A stretch of DNA of 64,000 bases from Actinostola sp. cb2023 (GCA_033675265.1 JAUJYZ010000435.1:124001-188000); one strand, 5' to 3'. Shown: positions 10,773 through 22,026, counted from the first letter of the stretch. The notes: generated by a model from the letters alone, not told the origin. A program made the numbers and translations.

Positions 10773-11260
10773 TCAAAGGCCTCGAGGAAGATGTGCAGAG
10801 GGACAGTCGCCAGTTTTCTTTCCGAGTAACAGATGCTTTCTCCATTTCTTTTGGAGCTGGTTATTGTCGGCTTCTGATTCATCAGTGATATATACGGCCA
10901 CTACATGGTTGGGTTCCATGGATATGATTTGCTGTATGCATACAGGTGCGATAGTTACTAGCTCGAATTTCTTGCAGAGTCCAATACCAAGAATAAAAGC
11001 ATATTCACGTTTAGTAACATAGAACCTCCATTTTGCAGTAATATCATTGCAGGTGATATTAACATCAGTGGTTCCACAGTTTCGAAGATCTGCTGCAGAC
11101 ATACTTCGGATAATGGCATTGCTGGGCTTAAAATCTTTATTGGAGAGCCTGATCTGTGGAAGCATGGAGAATGGCATGCAGGATACCATGGCACTGGTGT
11201 CAACCTTGCCTGTGACTGTAAAGGTTAGACTGTTATTGCCTTTTGAATGAAGTACAACTG
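10773..11260 (-). pseudogene. Retropepsin-like fragment of the Ty3/Gypsy element (broken)
   Basis: The minus-strand frame has VDTSAMVSCMPF, where a retroviral-type aspartic protease would have D(T/S)G-A, and a later FILGIGLCKKFEL resembling the ILG motif. The changed glycine and loss of continuity argue that it is inactive. It lies between the zinc-knuckle relic and the RT pieces, the expected position in a Gypsy pol. Confidence 0.55.
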
Positions 11261-11642
11261 GAACGAATATCTCACGTGATTAGCGGCTGCATACTGCATG
11301 AATTGATACAGCACTTAGGTTGAAGTCGTTTTCATATTCATATTCACTGCTGTCCTGGTTAGACCCGATGTCTACAGCATGCTGGCGTTCAGGTTTCTTG
11401 ATACAAGCTCGCTCTCAAAGTGTCCAAGCTTGCTGCAGAATCTGCACGTTGAATCCTTGGCTGGACATTTGTCGTAGGGTGGGTATCTCCGTTGCACCAA
11501 ATACAGGCTTTCTTTCCATCGAACTTCTTGCTGTCTGATTTTAATCTGGGCCTGGACTCCCCTTTTTTGAACCTATTCCTTTGTGGCTTAGAGCAACCAT
11601 AGAGCAGGTTGATAGTGATGGGTATCAGTACTACCATACTTT

Positions 11643-14600
11643 GTGAAAGATTACAATGGGTGATCGTGTGTATACCTATCTACAATCATTGGTGGGTGAT
11701 CGTGTGTATGCCTATACCTATCTACAATCATTGGTGGGTAATCGTGTGTATACCTATCTAGGTGTGACTATACCTATCTACAATCATAGGTGGGTGATCG
11801 TGTGTATGCCTATCTAGGTGTGACTATACCTATCTACAATCATAGGTGGGTGATCGTGTGTATGCCTATCGAGGTGTGACTATACCTATCTACAATCATT
11901 GGTGGGTAATCGTGTGTATACCTATCTAGGTGTGACTATACCTATCTACAATCATAGGTGGGTGATCGTGTGTATGCCTATCGAGGTGTGACTATACCTA
12001 TCTACAATCATTGGGGGTAATCGTGTGTATACCTATCTAGGTGTGACTATACCTATCTACAATCATAGGTGGGTAATCGTGTGTATACCTATCTAGGTGT
12101 GACTATACCTATCTACAATCATAGGTGGGTGATCGTGTGTATGCCTATACCTATCTACAATCATTGGTGGGTAATCGTGTGTATACCTATCTAGGTGTGA
12201 CTATACCTATCTACAATCATAGGTGGGTGATCGTGTGTATGCCTATACCTATCTACAATCATAGGTGGGTAATCGTGTGTATACCTATCTAGGTGTGACT
12301 ATACCTATCTACAATCATTGGTGGGTGATCGTGTGTGTATGCCTATACCTATCTACAATCATTGGTGGGTAATCGTGTGTATACCTATCTAGGTGTGACT
12401 ATACCTATCTACAATCATAGGTGGGTAATCGTGTGTATGTTTATCTAGGTGTGACTCTACCTATCTACAATCATTGGTGGGTAATCGACTATACCTATCT
12501 ACAATCATAGGTGTGTGATCGTGTGATCGTGTGACTATACCTATCTAGGTGTGACTATACCTATCTACAATCATAGGTGGGTAATCGTGTGTATACCTAT
12601 CTAGGTGTGACTATACCTATCTACAATCATAGGTGGGTAATCGTGTGTATACCTATCGAGGTGTGACTATACCTATCTACAATCATAGGTGTGTGATCGT
12701 GTGTATACCTATCTAGGTGTGACTATACCTATCTACAATCATAGGTGTGTGATCGTGTGTATACCTATCTAGGTGTGACTATACCTATCTACAATCATAG
12801 GTGGGTAATCGTGTGTATACCTATCGAGGTGTGACTATACCTATCTACAATCATAGGTGGGTAATCGTGTGTATACCTATCTAGGTGTGACTATACCTAT
12901 CTACAATCATAGGTGTGTGATCGTGTGTATACCTATCTAGGTGTGACTATACCTATCTACAATCATAGGTGGGTAATCGTGTGTATACCTATCTAGGTGT
13001 GACTATACCTATCTACAATCATAGGTGGGTAATCGTGTGTATACCTATCTAGGTGTGACTATACCTATCTACAATCATAGGTGTGTGATCGTGTGTATAC
13101 CTATCTAGGTGTGACTATACCTATCTACAATCATAGGTGTGTGATCGTGTGTATACCTATCTAGGTGTGACTATACCTATCTACAATCATAGGTGGGTAA
13201 TCGTGTGTATACCTATCGAGGTGTGACTATACCTATCTACAATCATAGGTGGGTAATCGTGTGTATACCTATCTAGGTGTGACTCTACCTATCTACAATC
13301 ATTGGTGGGTAATCGTGTGTATACCTATCTAGGTGTGATTATACCTATCTACAATCATATTATAGTGTGTATTGATCGTGTGACTATATACCTATCTATG
13401 TGGATCGTGTGTATCGTGTGTATACTATCTATCTAGGGTGTGACGTGTGTATATACCTATCTACAATCATAGGTGGGTAATCGTGTGTATACCTATCTAG
13501 GTGGGGTGTGACTATACCTATCTACAATCATAGGTGGGTAATCGTGTGTATACCTATCGAAGTGTGACTATACCTATCTACAATCATAGGTGTGTGATCG
13601 TGTGTATACCTATCTAGGTGTGACTATACCTATCTACAATCATAGGTGGGTAATCGTGTGTATACCTATCTAGGTGTGACTATACCTATCTACAATCATA
13701 GGTGGGTAATCGTGTGTATACCTATCGAAGTGTGACTATACCTATCTACAATCATAGGTGTGTGATCGTGTGTATACCTATCTAGGTGTGACTATACCTA
13801 TCTACAATCATAGGTGGGTAATCGTGTGTATACCTATCTAGGTGTGACTATACCTATCTACAATCATAGGTGGGTAATCGTGTGTATACCTATCGAAGTG
13901 TGACTATACCTATCTACAATCATAGGTGTGTGATCGTGTGTATACCTATCTAGGTGTGACTATACCTATCTACAATCATAGGTGGGTAATCGTGTGTATA
14001 CCTATCTAGGTGTGACTATACCTATCTACAATCATAGGTGGGTAATCGTGTGTATGTTTATCTAGGTGTGACTCTACCTATCTACAATCATTGGTGGGTA
14101 ATCGTGTGTATACCTATCTAGGTGTGATTATACCTATCTACAATTATAGGTGGTTGATCGTGTGTATACCTATCTATGGGTAATCGTGTGTATTCCTATC
14201 TAGGTGTGATTATACCTATCTACAATTATAGGTGGTTGATCGTGTGTATACCTATCTATGGGTAATCGTGTGTATACCTATCGAGGTGTGACTATACCTA
14301 TCTACAATCATAGGTGTGTGATCGTGTGTATACCTATCTAGGTGTGACTATACCTATCTACAATCATAGGTGGGTAATCGTGTGTATGTTTATCTAGGTG
14401 TGACTCTACCTATCTACAATCATTGGTGGGTAATCGTGTGTATACCTATCTAGGTGTGATTATACCTATCTACTATGGGTAATCGTGTGTATACCTATCT
14501 ATTATAGGTGGTTGATGTGTAATCGTGTGTATGCCTATCTAGGTGTGTATACCTATCTCTATGGGTAATCGTGTGTATACCTATCTAGGTGTGATTATAC

Positions 14601-14698
14601 CTATCTACAATTATAGGTGGTTGATCGTGTGTATACCTATCTATGGGTAATCGTGTGTATGCCTATCTAGGTGTGACTATACCTATCTACAATCATAG
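11643..14698. repeat. 56-bp minisatellite made of copies of the acceptor plus exon 3 5' end
   Basis: Roughly fifty degenerate units of about 56 bp occupy 3 kb. The consensus combines ACCTATCTACAATCATAG (intron 2 3' end, acceptor AG) with GTGGGTGATCGTGTGTATAC and CTATCTAGGTGTGACTAT (exon 3 start, VGDRVYTY-GVT). The last unit merges without a break into the real exon 3 at 14699. Many units read GTAATCG instead of GTGATCG. Variants such as TGTGTGATC and AATTATAGGTGGTTGATC form local sub-blocks, and several HOR-like stretches recur. Confidence 0.92.
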
Positions 14699-14862
14699 GT
14701 TGGTGATCGTGTGTATACCTATCAAGGTGTGACGGGGACATATGCAGAGTTCACACTTTGTAATACAGAAGATGTACACAGACTTGATGATAAGCTGTCG
14801 TTCTCACAGGGAGCAGCGCTTGGCACACCATATTTTACAGCGTATCGGGCCTTACACCACAA
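14699..14862 (+). CDS. CRYZ: Zeta-crystallin-type quinone oxidoreductase, exon 3
   Basis: This exon starts after AATCATAG with VGDRVYTYQGVTGTYAEF and ends YRALHH plus two bases at AA|GTAAGT (54 codons + 2 nt). GDRV-T-----GTYAEF and SFSQGAALGTPYFTAYRAL match the family region joining the catalytic domain to the Rossmann fold; QGAA(L/I)G-PY-TAYRAL is diagnostic. The spacing between GDRV and the YAE motif equals that of vertebrate zeta-crystallin, so the TYQGVT segment inside the repeat-derived border is real coding sequence. Its first about 38 nt are the seed of the upstream minisatellite. Confidence 0.94.
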
Positions 14863-14920
14863 GTAAGTTGAACTCAATTAGTTGATCACATCCAAATGTA
14901 ATCATCGCAGAGAGAGTCAA

Positions 14921-15832
14921 TTAAACACGAGGGTGCACTATAAAAGGAAAGGTACCTAGGGTAAGTTCTTTGGATCTGTCAATCAAATCTACCGAGACTG
15001 CAAGCTCTATAAATCAATCAAATGAACAAGAAACTGGAAATAAGTACTAAAACGCACATGGATAATTTTTGTTGTACAATTCCGACTATCACTTTTCACT
15101 TTGGTAAATTAAAATTATCATGGTAATTTGAAATGGAACCGTTATAGCCGTTTTGAAGTCGCACGGTCTAGTATTCTTATGCTTATCGTTTCTTTTGTAG
15201 GTTATCCTAAAATTTACCCGCCAATTAAGACATGGAAATGCCACTTGCGAATTAAATATACTCACAGCATAGGTTTCGAAGCCTTACCGGCCTTTACCAT
15301 AAAAGTACAGAGATGTACAAATGCTCGACACATTTACCTCGTACAAGACGCCTTCGCGGCGAACGACGTCGTTCGTCTTGTTATGGTGACGACGAAGACG
15401 GACGTAACTTGTGTAATGAAAACAATACTCTTGTCGCTTTATGTAGAAATGAGCGAACATAGTTTTATGCTTGGAAATGCTTATTACAGGCAAGGAGGAT
15501 TTGTAAGCTGGATAAGAAGTACGGATGTTGATTGTTGTGATACATGGCGCGCGAAATTCAAAACATTCTTCGGTACACGTGGCGCGACTGAAAATCGTAT
15601 AGATAACTACCGAATACGAAAAATATTGACACGTCCGTTTATTATAACTGTTTTAGACCTAAATTTACAATTTCTTCATTGACTTTGCTGTTGAAATGTA
15701 ACTTTATTAATAAAATTATTTTACCCCGTTGTTCAGCCATGTTCAACCATTGTCCGACATATTGAAACTCATTATTATTCAACAAATTGTGGGCGGAGCG
15801 CTGCCCTTTTATAGTGCGCCCTCGTGTTTAAG
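14921..15832. mobile_element. TTAA-flanked element with 23-bp inverted ends
   Basis: The left end is TTAA followed by ACACGAGGGTGCACTATAAA; the right end, reversed, gives TTAA followed by ACACGAGGGCGCACTATAAA. The inverted repeats match at 22 of 23 positions and the TTAA duplications are at 14921-14924 and 15829-15832. The 904-bp interior includes one open frame (see next entry). The TTAA target fits piggyBac- or Kolobok-type integration, but the termini lack the usual CCC start, so the superfamily is left open. Confidence 0.8.
15128..15682 (+). CDS. Unidentified 184-codon frame inside the TTAA element
   Basis: The frame runs 184 codons within the 904-bp element. It is rich in basic and aromatic residues and has no domain I recognise; no transposase catalytic triad is evident. 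It begins at a non-ATG-preferring context and has a 69-codon shadow on the opposite strand. It may be chance, or a relic of an element-encoded protein. Confidence 0.2.
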   Translation: MKWNRYSRFEVARSSILMLIVSFVGYPKIYPPIKTWKCHLRIKYTHSIGFEALPAFTIKVQRCTNARHIYLVQDAFAANDVVRLVMVTTKTDVTCVMKTILLSLYVEMSEHSFMLGNAYYRQGGFVSWIRSTDVDCCDTWRAKFKTFFGTRGATENRIDNYRIRKILTRPFIITVLDLNLQFLH

Positions 15833-16113
15833 ACCCTGTGTCATTAAACTCATCGACAATAGATGAGCCTGGAGGTAGGTGCCTTAAACTTGGTGAACCG
15901 GACCGCAGCCTCCGAGCGACACTAGGAGGTATCCATGGTGACCCTGTCACAGTCCACCACCAAAGAATACTCCAAGGTGCTTGGAGAAGGAGGACCGGGG
16001 AACTGGGTAACCTGGATTCTCCTAGCCCAACCACCCACCAAGCACCGACACCTACCCCACTGCTATACAGTACATGTAACATGTTTATACATACCCATTG
16101 GCCCATCACACCG

Positions 16114-17151
16114 TCACGCAAGATGGTGAGAGAGATGGGACAGTGCCTCTGAGGGGGTCCTGATATAGACTTGGTAGGCATTGCTGGTCCAGCGCCCTAA
16201 CGCCTGAATTAAATGGTCCGGGACACCATTTCGTGCTGCAACGGTGGCTGCCCCTATTCGGAAGCTGTGGCTAGAAAAATTTCCTGGAACCCCTGCAGCC
16301 GTCAGAATTTCTCTCAGCCGCTTTGTGAGAATGTCGCGTGATAAAGGTTGGCCATTGCTCAGAAAGAACAGCGGACCTGGGTGATTTCCTCTGATTGACA
16401 GGTATGCCATCATAGCTTGCACCGCGCACATAGGGGATTTGCCTAGGCCGATATGAATGTCACATCCTTTCCTAAATGGGTCTGTTTTGGAAGCTTTAAT
16501 CCTCACCCGCATGCATGAAGGGGCTGAGGAGGAGTCGACCGCTAGGTCGTCGACCTGGAGATGGATTTCTGGGCAGAACGAAGTCAGGTTAGCGACTGTA
16601 AATTCTGCAGACCTGAGAAAGCCAAAATATCCTAGTGTGCATGCTGCCCAGAACATGCAGTGATCGGGTATGCTGGTGTCTAATGTTTTGAAGATAACCA
16701 TCAATACTCCGTCTGTTATTGGGAGACGCTGAGACGAGGACAAACCTTGTGCGCGTTTGATTCCTCTCACTACTCTCTGCAGTCTAAGACAATTCAGAAG
16801 GGGGTCTGCAAAGCCTTGCTCAATGTGAAGCGATCTTACCGCTGATAAATAAACTTTTATGGACGAGTGCTGGATTGATTCTGCCAAAAATGTTGCAAAC
16901 AAGCACAAAGTATTCTCGTCAGTTGGGCATGGAGATCGGCTAGCATGTACTTTTCCCAACTGAGAGCAAAAGTTTATAATTTTTTTCTGTCCTGCAACAT
17001 AAGACTTCCGTGTGGTGGGGGCCAGACCATTAACCAGGAAGTCCCGGCAGCGACGTTCTAGATCGGAGCAATCAACTCGTCCCACAGTTGGTGTGGTATT
17101 TGGACCGGTGAATGCTGGGCAGCCGGTGCCCGCTGCCTGAATTCCTGCCAA
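16114..17151 (-). CDS. Tyrosine recombinase of YR retrotransposon copy 1
   Basis: An uninterrupted 345-codon frame. The N-terminal half carries the core-binding region (residues about 25-130: RRCRDFLVNGLAPTTRKSYV, then FLAESIQHSSIKVYLSAVRS). The catalytic half shows the family's Arg (LGYFGFLRSAEFTV), His-x-x-Arg (SHSFRIGAATVA) and terminal Tyr (GRWTSNAYQVYIR) residues. These enzymes integrate circular cDNA by strand exchange through the tyrosine, without target duplication. All catalytic residues appear present. It overlaps the upstream RNase H frame by 94 nt, a common arrangement in such elements. Confidence 0.88.
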   Translation of the reverse strand: MAGIQAAGTGCPAFTGPNTTPTVGRVDCSDLERRCRDFLVNGLAPTTRKSYVAGQKKIINFCSQLGKVHASRSPCPTDENTLCLFATFLAESIQHSSIKVYLSAVRSLHIEQGFADPLLNCLRLQRVVRGIKRAQGLSSSQRLPITDGVLMVIFKTLDTSIPDHCMFWAACTLGYFGFLRSAEFTVANLTSFCPEIHLQVDDLAVDSSSAPSCMRVRIKASKTDPFRKGCDIHIGLGKSPMCAVQAMMAYLSIRGNHPGPLFFLSNGQPLSRDILTKRLREILTAAGVPGNFSSHSFRIGAATVAARNGVPDHLIQALGRWTSNAYQVYIRTPSEALSHLSHHLA

Positions 17152-18190
17152 TGGAAGCGAGAAAGTGCGTCAGCAATTTTGTTTTTAACCCCAGGAATGT
17201 GCTGAGAAGTGAAGGTAAAATTAGAGTGAGCGGCTGCCATCAGTAGACTCCGCACTAAGCGCATTAAATTGAGGACCCTGGAAGTCCTGGAGTTTAGGAT
17301 ATGTACGACTGCCTCGTTGTCCGATCGAAACAAAACATGGTGCTTAGCCCAGTTATGGCCCCAAATGTGTGCTGCCAGAACTACTGGGAACAGTTCCTTA
17401 TAGGCAATGGAGAAGTCCTTTTGAGAGTCCGCCCACGTCCCATTAAACCACTCATCTTTGTAAAATGCACCAAAGCCAATAGTTCCTGCTGCATCTGATG
17501 TCACTTCCAAGTCGTATGTCTGCAGAAGTTGACTCCATGCCAAGATGCTAGGAACTGGTGCCACCACTGCAGGTCCAGATGGAATTCCCTGTTGAGACGA
17601 ATTGGGTGATCTCTCTTACGAAAGCAGCACAGCAAGTCGATCATCCGCCGGAGGAAGCTACGTCCAGGCCATACAATTTTCGCTGCATGATGCAGATGGC
17701 CAATGAGAGATTCTAATTGTTGTCGATTGCAGCATCTGCGAATTGTCCATTCGCGAATCAGCTGGCGTAATACAGCGAGTTTCTCCATTGGTAGACGGGC
17801 TATCTGCGTAACCGAGTCTAATTCAATACCCAGGACCACAAGGGTTGTGGCAGGACCCTCGCACTTTTTGGCATTGAGAGGCAGTCCTAGTGACTTACAC
17901 ACTGCTAAGGCTGTCTGTAGGTAGTGTGCACATTGACCCGAGCCCGGGGCCCCTGCTAGAATTAAGTCGTCTAGATAGTGCACCAAATCGGGGATGCTAT
18001 AATTATTGATTAAGATCCATTCTACTAATGCTGCCACTGAATTGAAAATGTACGGAGCAGAGCGCAAGCCAAAGGGGAGGACCAGGTCCACATAATATTT
18101 CCCACGCCATTTCATTCCCAGTAAGTAGCGATCTGAGGGGTGCACAGCGATGTTGCGATAGGCTGCCTCGACGTCAAATTTCGATACCCG
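17058..18190 (-). CDS. Reverse transcriptase/RNase H of YR retrotransposon copy 1 (5'-truncated, frameshifted)
   Basis: Two overlapping frames make up the polymerase. The RT part has FDVEAAYRNIAVHPSDRYLL (catalytic motif A Asp), LPFGLRSAPYIFNSVAALVE, and VHYLDDLILAGAPGSGQ with the YLDD core, ending at 17501. The RNase H part (17567-17058) reads TSDAAGTIGFGAFYKDEW, AYKELFPVVLAAHIWG, RSDNEAVVHILNSR and GVKNKIADALSRF, with the D-E-D-D pattern. A frame change in 17501-17567 separates them, so the polyprotein is broken unless it is made by frameshifting. Confidence 0.85.
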
Positions 18191-18491
18191 CCGGAAAGGA
18201 CAAGTCCACTATCAGCCTCCACTTCCCCGGTTGGCCTTTCTTAGGAATTACCCCAAAACTGCTGACCTGCAAAACTGGGAGAGGGGGAGAATCGAAGGGG
18301 CCTGCTACCCTGAGTAAGGCTACTTGATGCCGCAATGATCAACATACTCACCAGAGCGACTAGTCATGGCACGAGGTCCGATTTGCCCCTGAAAACCCTC
18401 AGGGGTGCCCCGTAATTGTCACGTGTGAGAAAGACTGCTGGCCAGCATTGTCTTAATTTTAACTTCGCCTAAATTACATTTAGCCACATTT

Positions 18492-18623
18492 AACACTTAA
18501 TGACTGGTCCCGAGGGAAACAGTTAATTTTGTTTCCCGAGAATCTCAATTTCGTCTCGGGAAACATTGAGATTCGAGGGAAACAAAATTAGCTGTTTTCC
18601 CGAGGGAACAGTCATTAAGTGTT
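18492..18623. repeat. Palindrome at the left edge of the 8.8-kb inverted-repeat element
   Basis: Arms of about 58 bp, starting AACACTTAATGACTGGTCCC and ending in GTCATTAAGTGTT, flank a TTTCGTCTCGGGAAAC loop. Inner arms carry AAACAGTTAATTTTGTTTCC. It is followed after 2 bp by the GTTATATCCCCAT terminus of the large element. Only the left side carries it. Confidence 0.8.
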
Positions 18624-18773
18624 TTGTTATATCCCCATCAGTAGTCAAACACTGAAAAAAATTGTTGTTATCAACGGCGCCACAAGTATTTTCCATCGAC
18701 TTTGACCTGATCACGTGCGTTTATTCCCCTCTCACGCTTCGATCACGTGAACTTATTGCCCGCGCGGGAGTTA

Positions 18774-19639
18774 TTAAGAGCCACTGCCTCTAAATATCGA
18801 GAATCGGCGGACAGTTGCGAAAAATCGAATTTCGTTTTATTTCACCAATAGAACCCCTTTGGTGTACCTTTTCCAAAAATAGTATCGAAAACTTCAAGAG
18901 CTTTTTATTTTCTTCAAAATTGAAGAAAGTCGAAATTCCCTCAAAATAGCCTTCGGATGACGCGAAGCGAAAATTAAGCATTTTCGATGTGTTCGCGTAG
19001 AAAAACCGACGGTTGTACGAAACTAATATTTTGCTACGTACAAAGGTGTTATTTCCTCTTTCCAAAACACTAAAAATCTCTTTGGGAATTTGAATCTAAC
19101 TATTTCTTTAGATCTCTAATTGAGATGCTATCGTAGCATCTGAACGAACGTGTAAAAATTACCTATTTTCAAATCCATCAAACGCTTCTTGGTACATGGA
19201 GTTTGAGCTTAAAAATATATGTATCTTAAAGCTTTACTATTGAACATGACTGTGTATAAATATTATTGATGCAGCTCTAAAACTCTTCCGGTGGGAAGCG
19301 TAAACACAGAACATATTTTTACCATTTGGTAATACGCTACACGTGCATAATGAGACATGAAATTGACAACACAACGTTTTTAAAACCATTAGAAACAAGA
19401 CGCTCAATGAGCGTATACTCGGGCTTATGATAAGGACAATGTCAGTTGCGTGAGGAGAGACCTGACAATGACTCACAGTTGCGTGACGAGGGAGACTATG
19501 TATATATGTGTCGAGTTCATTTGATTTGCTTTTGAGTTTAAGTTCATTTGATTACGTTTTGACTTAGAGTTCAATTGATTTGCTTTAATTTTAATGAGTT
19601 CAGTCAACTATCTTAGTATCTGCTCTGATCAACAGGCTT
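18774..19639 (+). repeat. Left inverted arm (866 bp)
   Basis: Reverse complement of 26517-27382. Both contain the same short frames (starting MERGNNTFV and MSHCQVSPHATD), which differ by only a few residues between arms. The inner third is built of GTTCATTTGATTTGCTTTTG-like words related to the interior frame at 20698-21138. Confidence 0.85.
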
Positions 19640-20140
19640 TTTGGAAAACCCGACATTTTCACGACTTTAAAGCCTTTGAAAGGGGGTAGGGATGCTGGTC
19701 GTAAATTTTGAAAATGACTCCTAAAAGGGACCGGAGTCTTGTCTTGGTGGGCGTGGCAGCGAATATTTTAACCCCTAAAAGGGACCAAAAACGCCTTTCA
19801 CTCTTACAAGTTTAAGAAAACGTTGTCATATAAATCTTTAAGCTATTTTTAAAGAACGTTTTTGAATATCGGTGTTGATTGAATACCCTAAAAGGGACCG
19901 GAAAACTCTCCTGGTGGTCATTTTTATTTCTGACACCCTAAGTGGGACCAAAACACGAAAAAAAAACCCTGAAAGGGACGACGAGCATCCTCGCCACTTT
20001 GATATTGGAGTCCCCCCCCCCCCCCCCCCCCCGGGGGGTTTTGTTAATTGTTCAAGGCAGAACAAAAAAAAGAAAGTACCAATAGCGAACTTCGTTTTTC
20101 TCGTTCTTGTGATTCTTTTCTGATATCATTTTAGTCAAAA

Positions 20141-20671
20141 TCAGAGTGAAAATATTCGGCCTAAAAAAAAAAAATACATCTGTTTGGAGCCGAAAGTTAG
20201 TTTTCTCGTCAAGCTTTTGAAAGAAATTCTGCTTGGCTCTCGATCACGATGAGCATGGCGGTGTATTCTACTACTATTACTAACGGTGCAAGTACTATCA
20301 CAAGCAACAAACATGGCATAGCGAGATCTTACATTGTTTATTGTATTTAATTCTTGATTATTGACATTCAGCTTAACTTGTACACTGGCTTCAGATATAT
20401 TTACAAAGGCATCTATAGCACTTAGTCTATTTTCAGTCAAACTTGCTTGTTCACCTTGATCGTTGGCCATGACGGTATGACGGTGATAACGACGGTATAT
20501 GCACTCCATTAAAACTCTCTCTTTGATATAGAAAAATACTATTTTTAACAACATTAACACAATAAAAAATATAAACAGAATGTAAACAAGGATTGACTTC
20601 ATTTTCGCATCAGATTTGTGTTCTTCTTGATGCGATTTCAAAGTTGTTTTCTCACCTTTGGATTTGTTCAT
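20141..20671 (-). CDS. Unknown 176-codon frame with one membrane segment
   Basis: The frame starts MNKSKGEKTTLKSHQEEHKS and contains one strongly hydrophobic stretch at about residues 27-48 (ILVYILFIFFIVLMLLKIVF), then a polar C-terminal half rich in basic residues. No family was recognised. It follows another minus-strand frame (20698-21138) after 26 bp, inside the 8.8-kb inverted-repeat element, so the two may be parts of one decayed element protein. Part of its sequence recurs at 49355-49620, which favours repeat origin. Confidence 0.3.
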   Translation of the reverse strand: MNKSKGEKTTLKSHQEEHKSDAKMKSILVYILFIFFIVLMLLKIVFFYIKERVLMECIYRRYHRHTVMANDQGEQASLTENRLSAIDAFVNISEASVQVKLNVNNQELNTINNVRSRYAMFVACDSTCTVSNSSRIHRHAHRDREPSRISFKSLTRKLTFGSKQMYFFFLGRIFSL

Positions 20672-20697
20672 GTACGTGTTGGAATCACACTTCTGAA

Positions 20698-21138
20698 TCA
20701 GTACATCTCTGGCTTCAAGTTGTGATATACATGCTTGGCTAGGCAGTACTCAGTTGAGTTCACATTTAAGTCAACATTAGAGTTCGTTTGTATTATAGTT
20801 CTTGAGTTCATTTGATTTGCTTTTGAGCTTGAGTTCAATTGTTTACCTTTTGACTTTGAGTTCAATTGATTTGCTTTTGATGAGTTCGTGTAAAGGCCCT
20901 TTCGAAAACGCTCAACATCTTTTAGAGTTGGCCCACACGAATCGGCGTATGCGTTTGTATGTGAGAGCGTATTTAAGAGGAACCGATGGATGGCTTGCCT
21001 TGAATACAACATAATTTCTCTTCTGCACAGGTCAACTGCTTCTTTCACTTCTAGTCGTCGAATACGATGACTTAGCACTATCTCAGTATCTGTCCTGAGC
21101 GAACAATAATTCGGATTACGTTCGATACACGCTCGCAA
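20698..21138 (-). CDS. Unknown 146-codon frame with S/N/K-rich repeats
   Basis: The first about 80 residues look protein-like (RRLEVKEAVDLCRREIMLYS, RQAIHRFLLN). The rest is a low-complexity run of SSKANQLNSKSKGKQLN-type repeats that derive from the same GAGTTCAATTGATTTGC words as the inverted arms. A partial copy of the region lies at 22440-22620. No known domain; possibly an element-encoded relic. Confidence 0.3.
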   Translation of the reverse strand: MRACIERNPNYCSLRTDTEIVLSHRIRRLEVKEAVDLCRREIMLYSRQAIHRFLLNTLSHTNAYADSCGPTLKDVERFRKGLYTNSSKANQLNSKSKGKQLNSSSKANQMNSRTIIQTNSNVDLNVNSTEYCLAKHVYHNLKPEMY

Positions 21139-22026
21139 ACTGTTTGAGCGGTACTTTCGGATTTAGGTCGATAGGCTTTCGGAAATATTCGATCCGTTTT
21201 TGGCGCCATTAATATGCACCCTCAAGTGACCTCAAGTACGTTTAAAAACGTATCGAAGAGTCGAAGATCTTTATCGATGTTCACCGACACAAATATTCTC
21301 CCTCGTCACGCAACTGTCATTGTCATATTGCCCGACTATACGCTCATTGAGCACCTTCTTTTGTATTTTTGCCGTTCACTGACCTGTTTTGAGCGTTCTT
21401 CGTCGACCCCAGAAAGCATATTGGGCTCTACAGCGCATGCGCCCTGTGTCGGCCGCTAAGATAATCACCGAAGGCTCAAACTACATGGCTTATCAAGACG
21501 AGATATCGCACGTCTTTTTTCAGAAACCTTGTCGAAGGAAGGTTAATATGTCGTCTTGTTTAAGCTTATATTTGTATTTGGAATGGATATATTTATGGCA
21601 CCAAATAAACTATTGTCATTTCTATGATTCGCTGAGTTTGTGAAATCGATTTTACAATTAAGAAAGCATGTTCTACCGAGTCATGCATAATCACCCAAGG
21701 CTCCGTAAACAACATGGTTTCTTCACAAACCTTATCAGTTGGAGGAAGGTTACTAGTATGTCGTCTTGTTTTTTATTATTTTTCTCCGTACGCGTCAACG
21801 TCGAGCTAAAGCCGAAGGAGACATGAAGTCTGGCCAAGAAAGATTAGAAAGCACAAACCAATAAGGGAAAGCACCGGAGGTCAAGGGGCCAAAATATAAA
21901 TCTTTTCTCGTCTAGTGAAGTATATACTGTAAAGCCGGTTCGCAGTACTGAAATTGCAAGGAAAGCATGTTCTATCGAGCTTGAGTCACGCAACAACGAG
22001 CAACCAAAAACTGTTTCATTGTACAT

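Larger units (their letters stand above)
8820..11640 (-). mobile_element. Decayed Ty3/Gypsy-type retrotransposon
   Basis: On the minus strand, from right to left, the remnants follow the Ty3/Gypsy order. First comes a CCHC-type zinc-knuckle region (CIWCNGDTHP, about 11400-11550), then an aspartic-protease-like segment, reverse transcriptase pieces (about 10470-10630 and 9600-9895), RNase H and tether (PTDKQELQSLLATVHFMS, then ETDLVLVQFLIQDDKPV near 9250), and an integrase zinc-finger relic (CDECQRYGNKKP near 8860). Frames shift and stops interrupt throughout, and no long terminal repeats were found. About 570 bp at 9900-10465 does not fit the RT and looks like an insertion. The copy is certainly inactive. 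Confidence 0.8.
15840..18440 (-). mobile_element. Tyrosine-recombinase retrotransposon remnant (Ngaro/DIRS-type), copy 1
   Basis: On the minus strand the order is reverse transcriptase (about 18220-17501), RNase H (17567-17058) and tyrosine recombinase (17151-16114). RT-RNase H-YR with no DDE integrase defines the DIRS/Ngaro order. The gag end is missing: homology to the RT fingers (FGVIPKK-GQPGKWR-IVDLS, near 18195-18260) fades by about 18440. No flanking split direct repeats were found, so it is a 5'-truncated copy. It lies just right of the TTAA element, antisense to the CRYZ-like gene. Confidence 0.85.

Noticed and set aside
11643..14698. CRISPR array
   Set aside because: Regular repeats, but there are no unique spacers; units are degenerate copies of an exon border in a eukaryotic gene.
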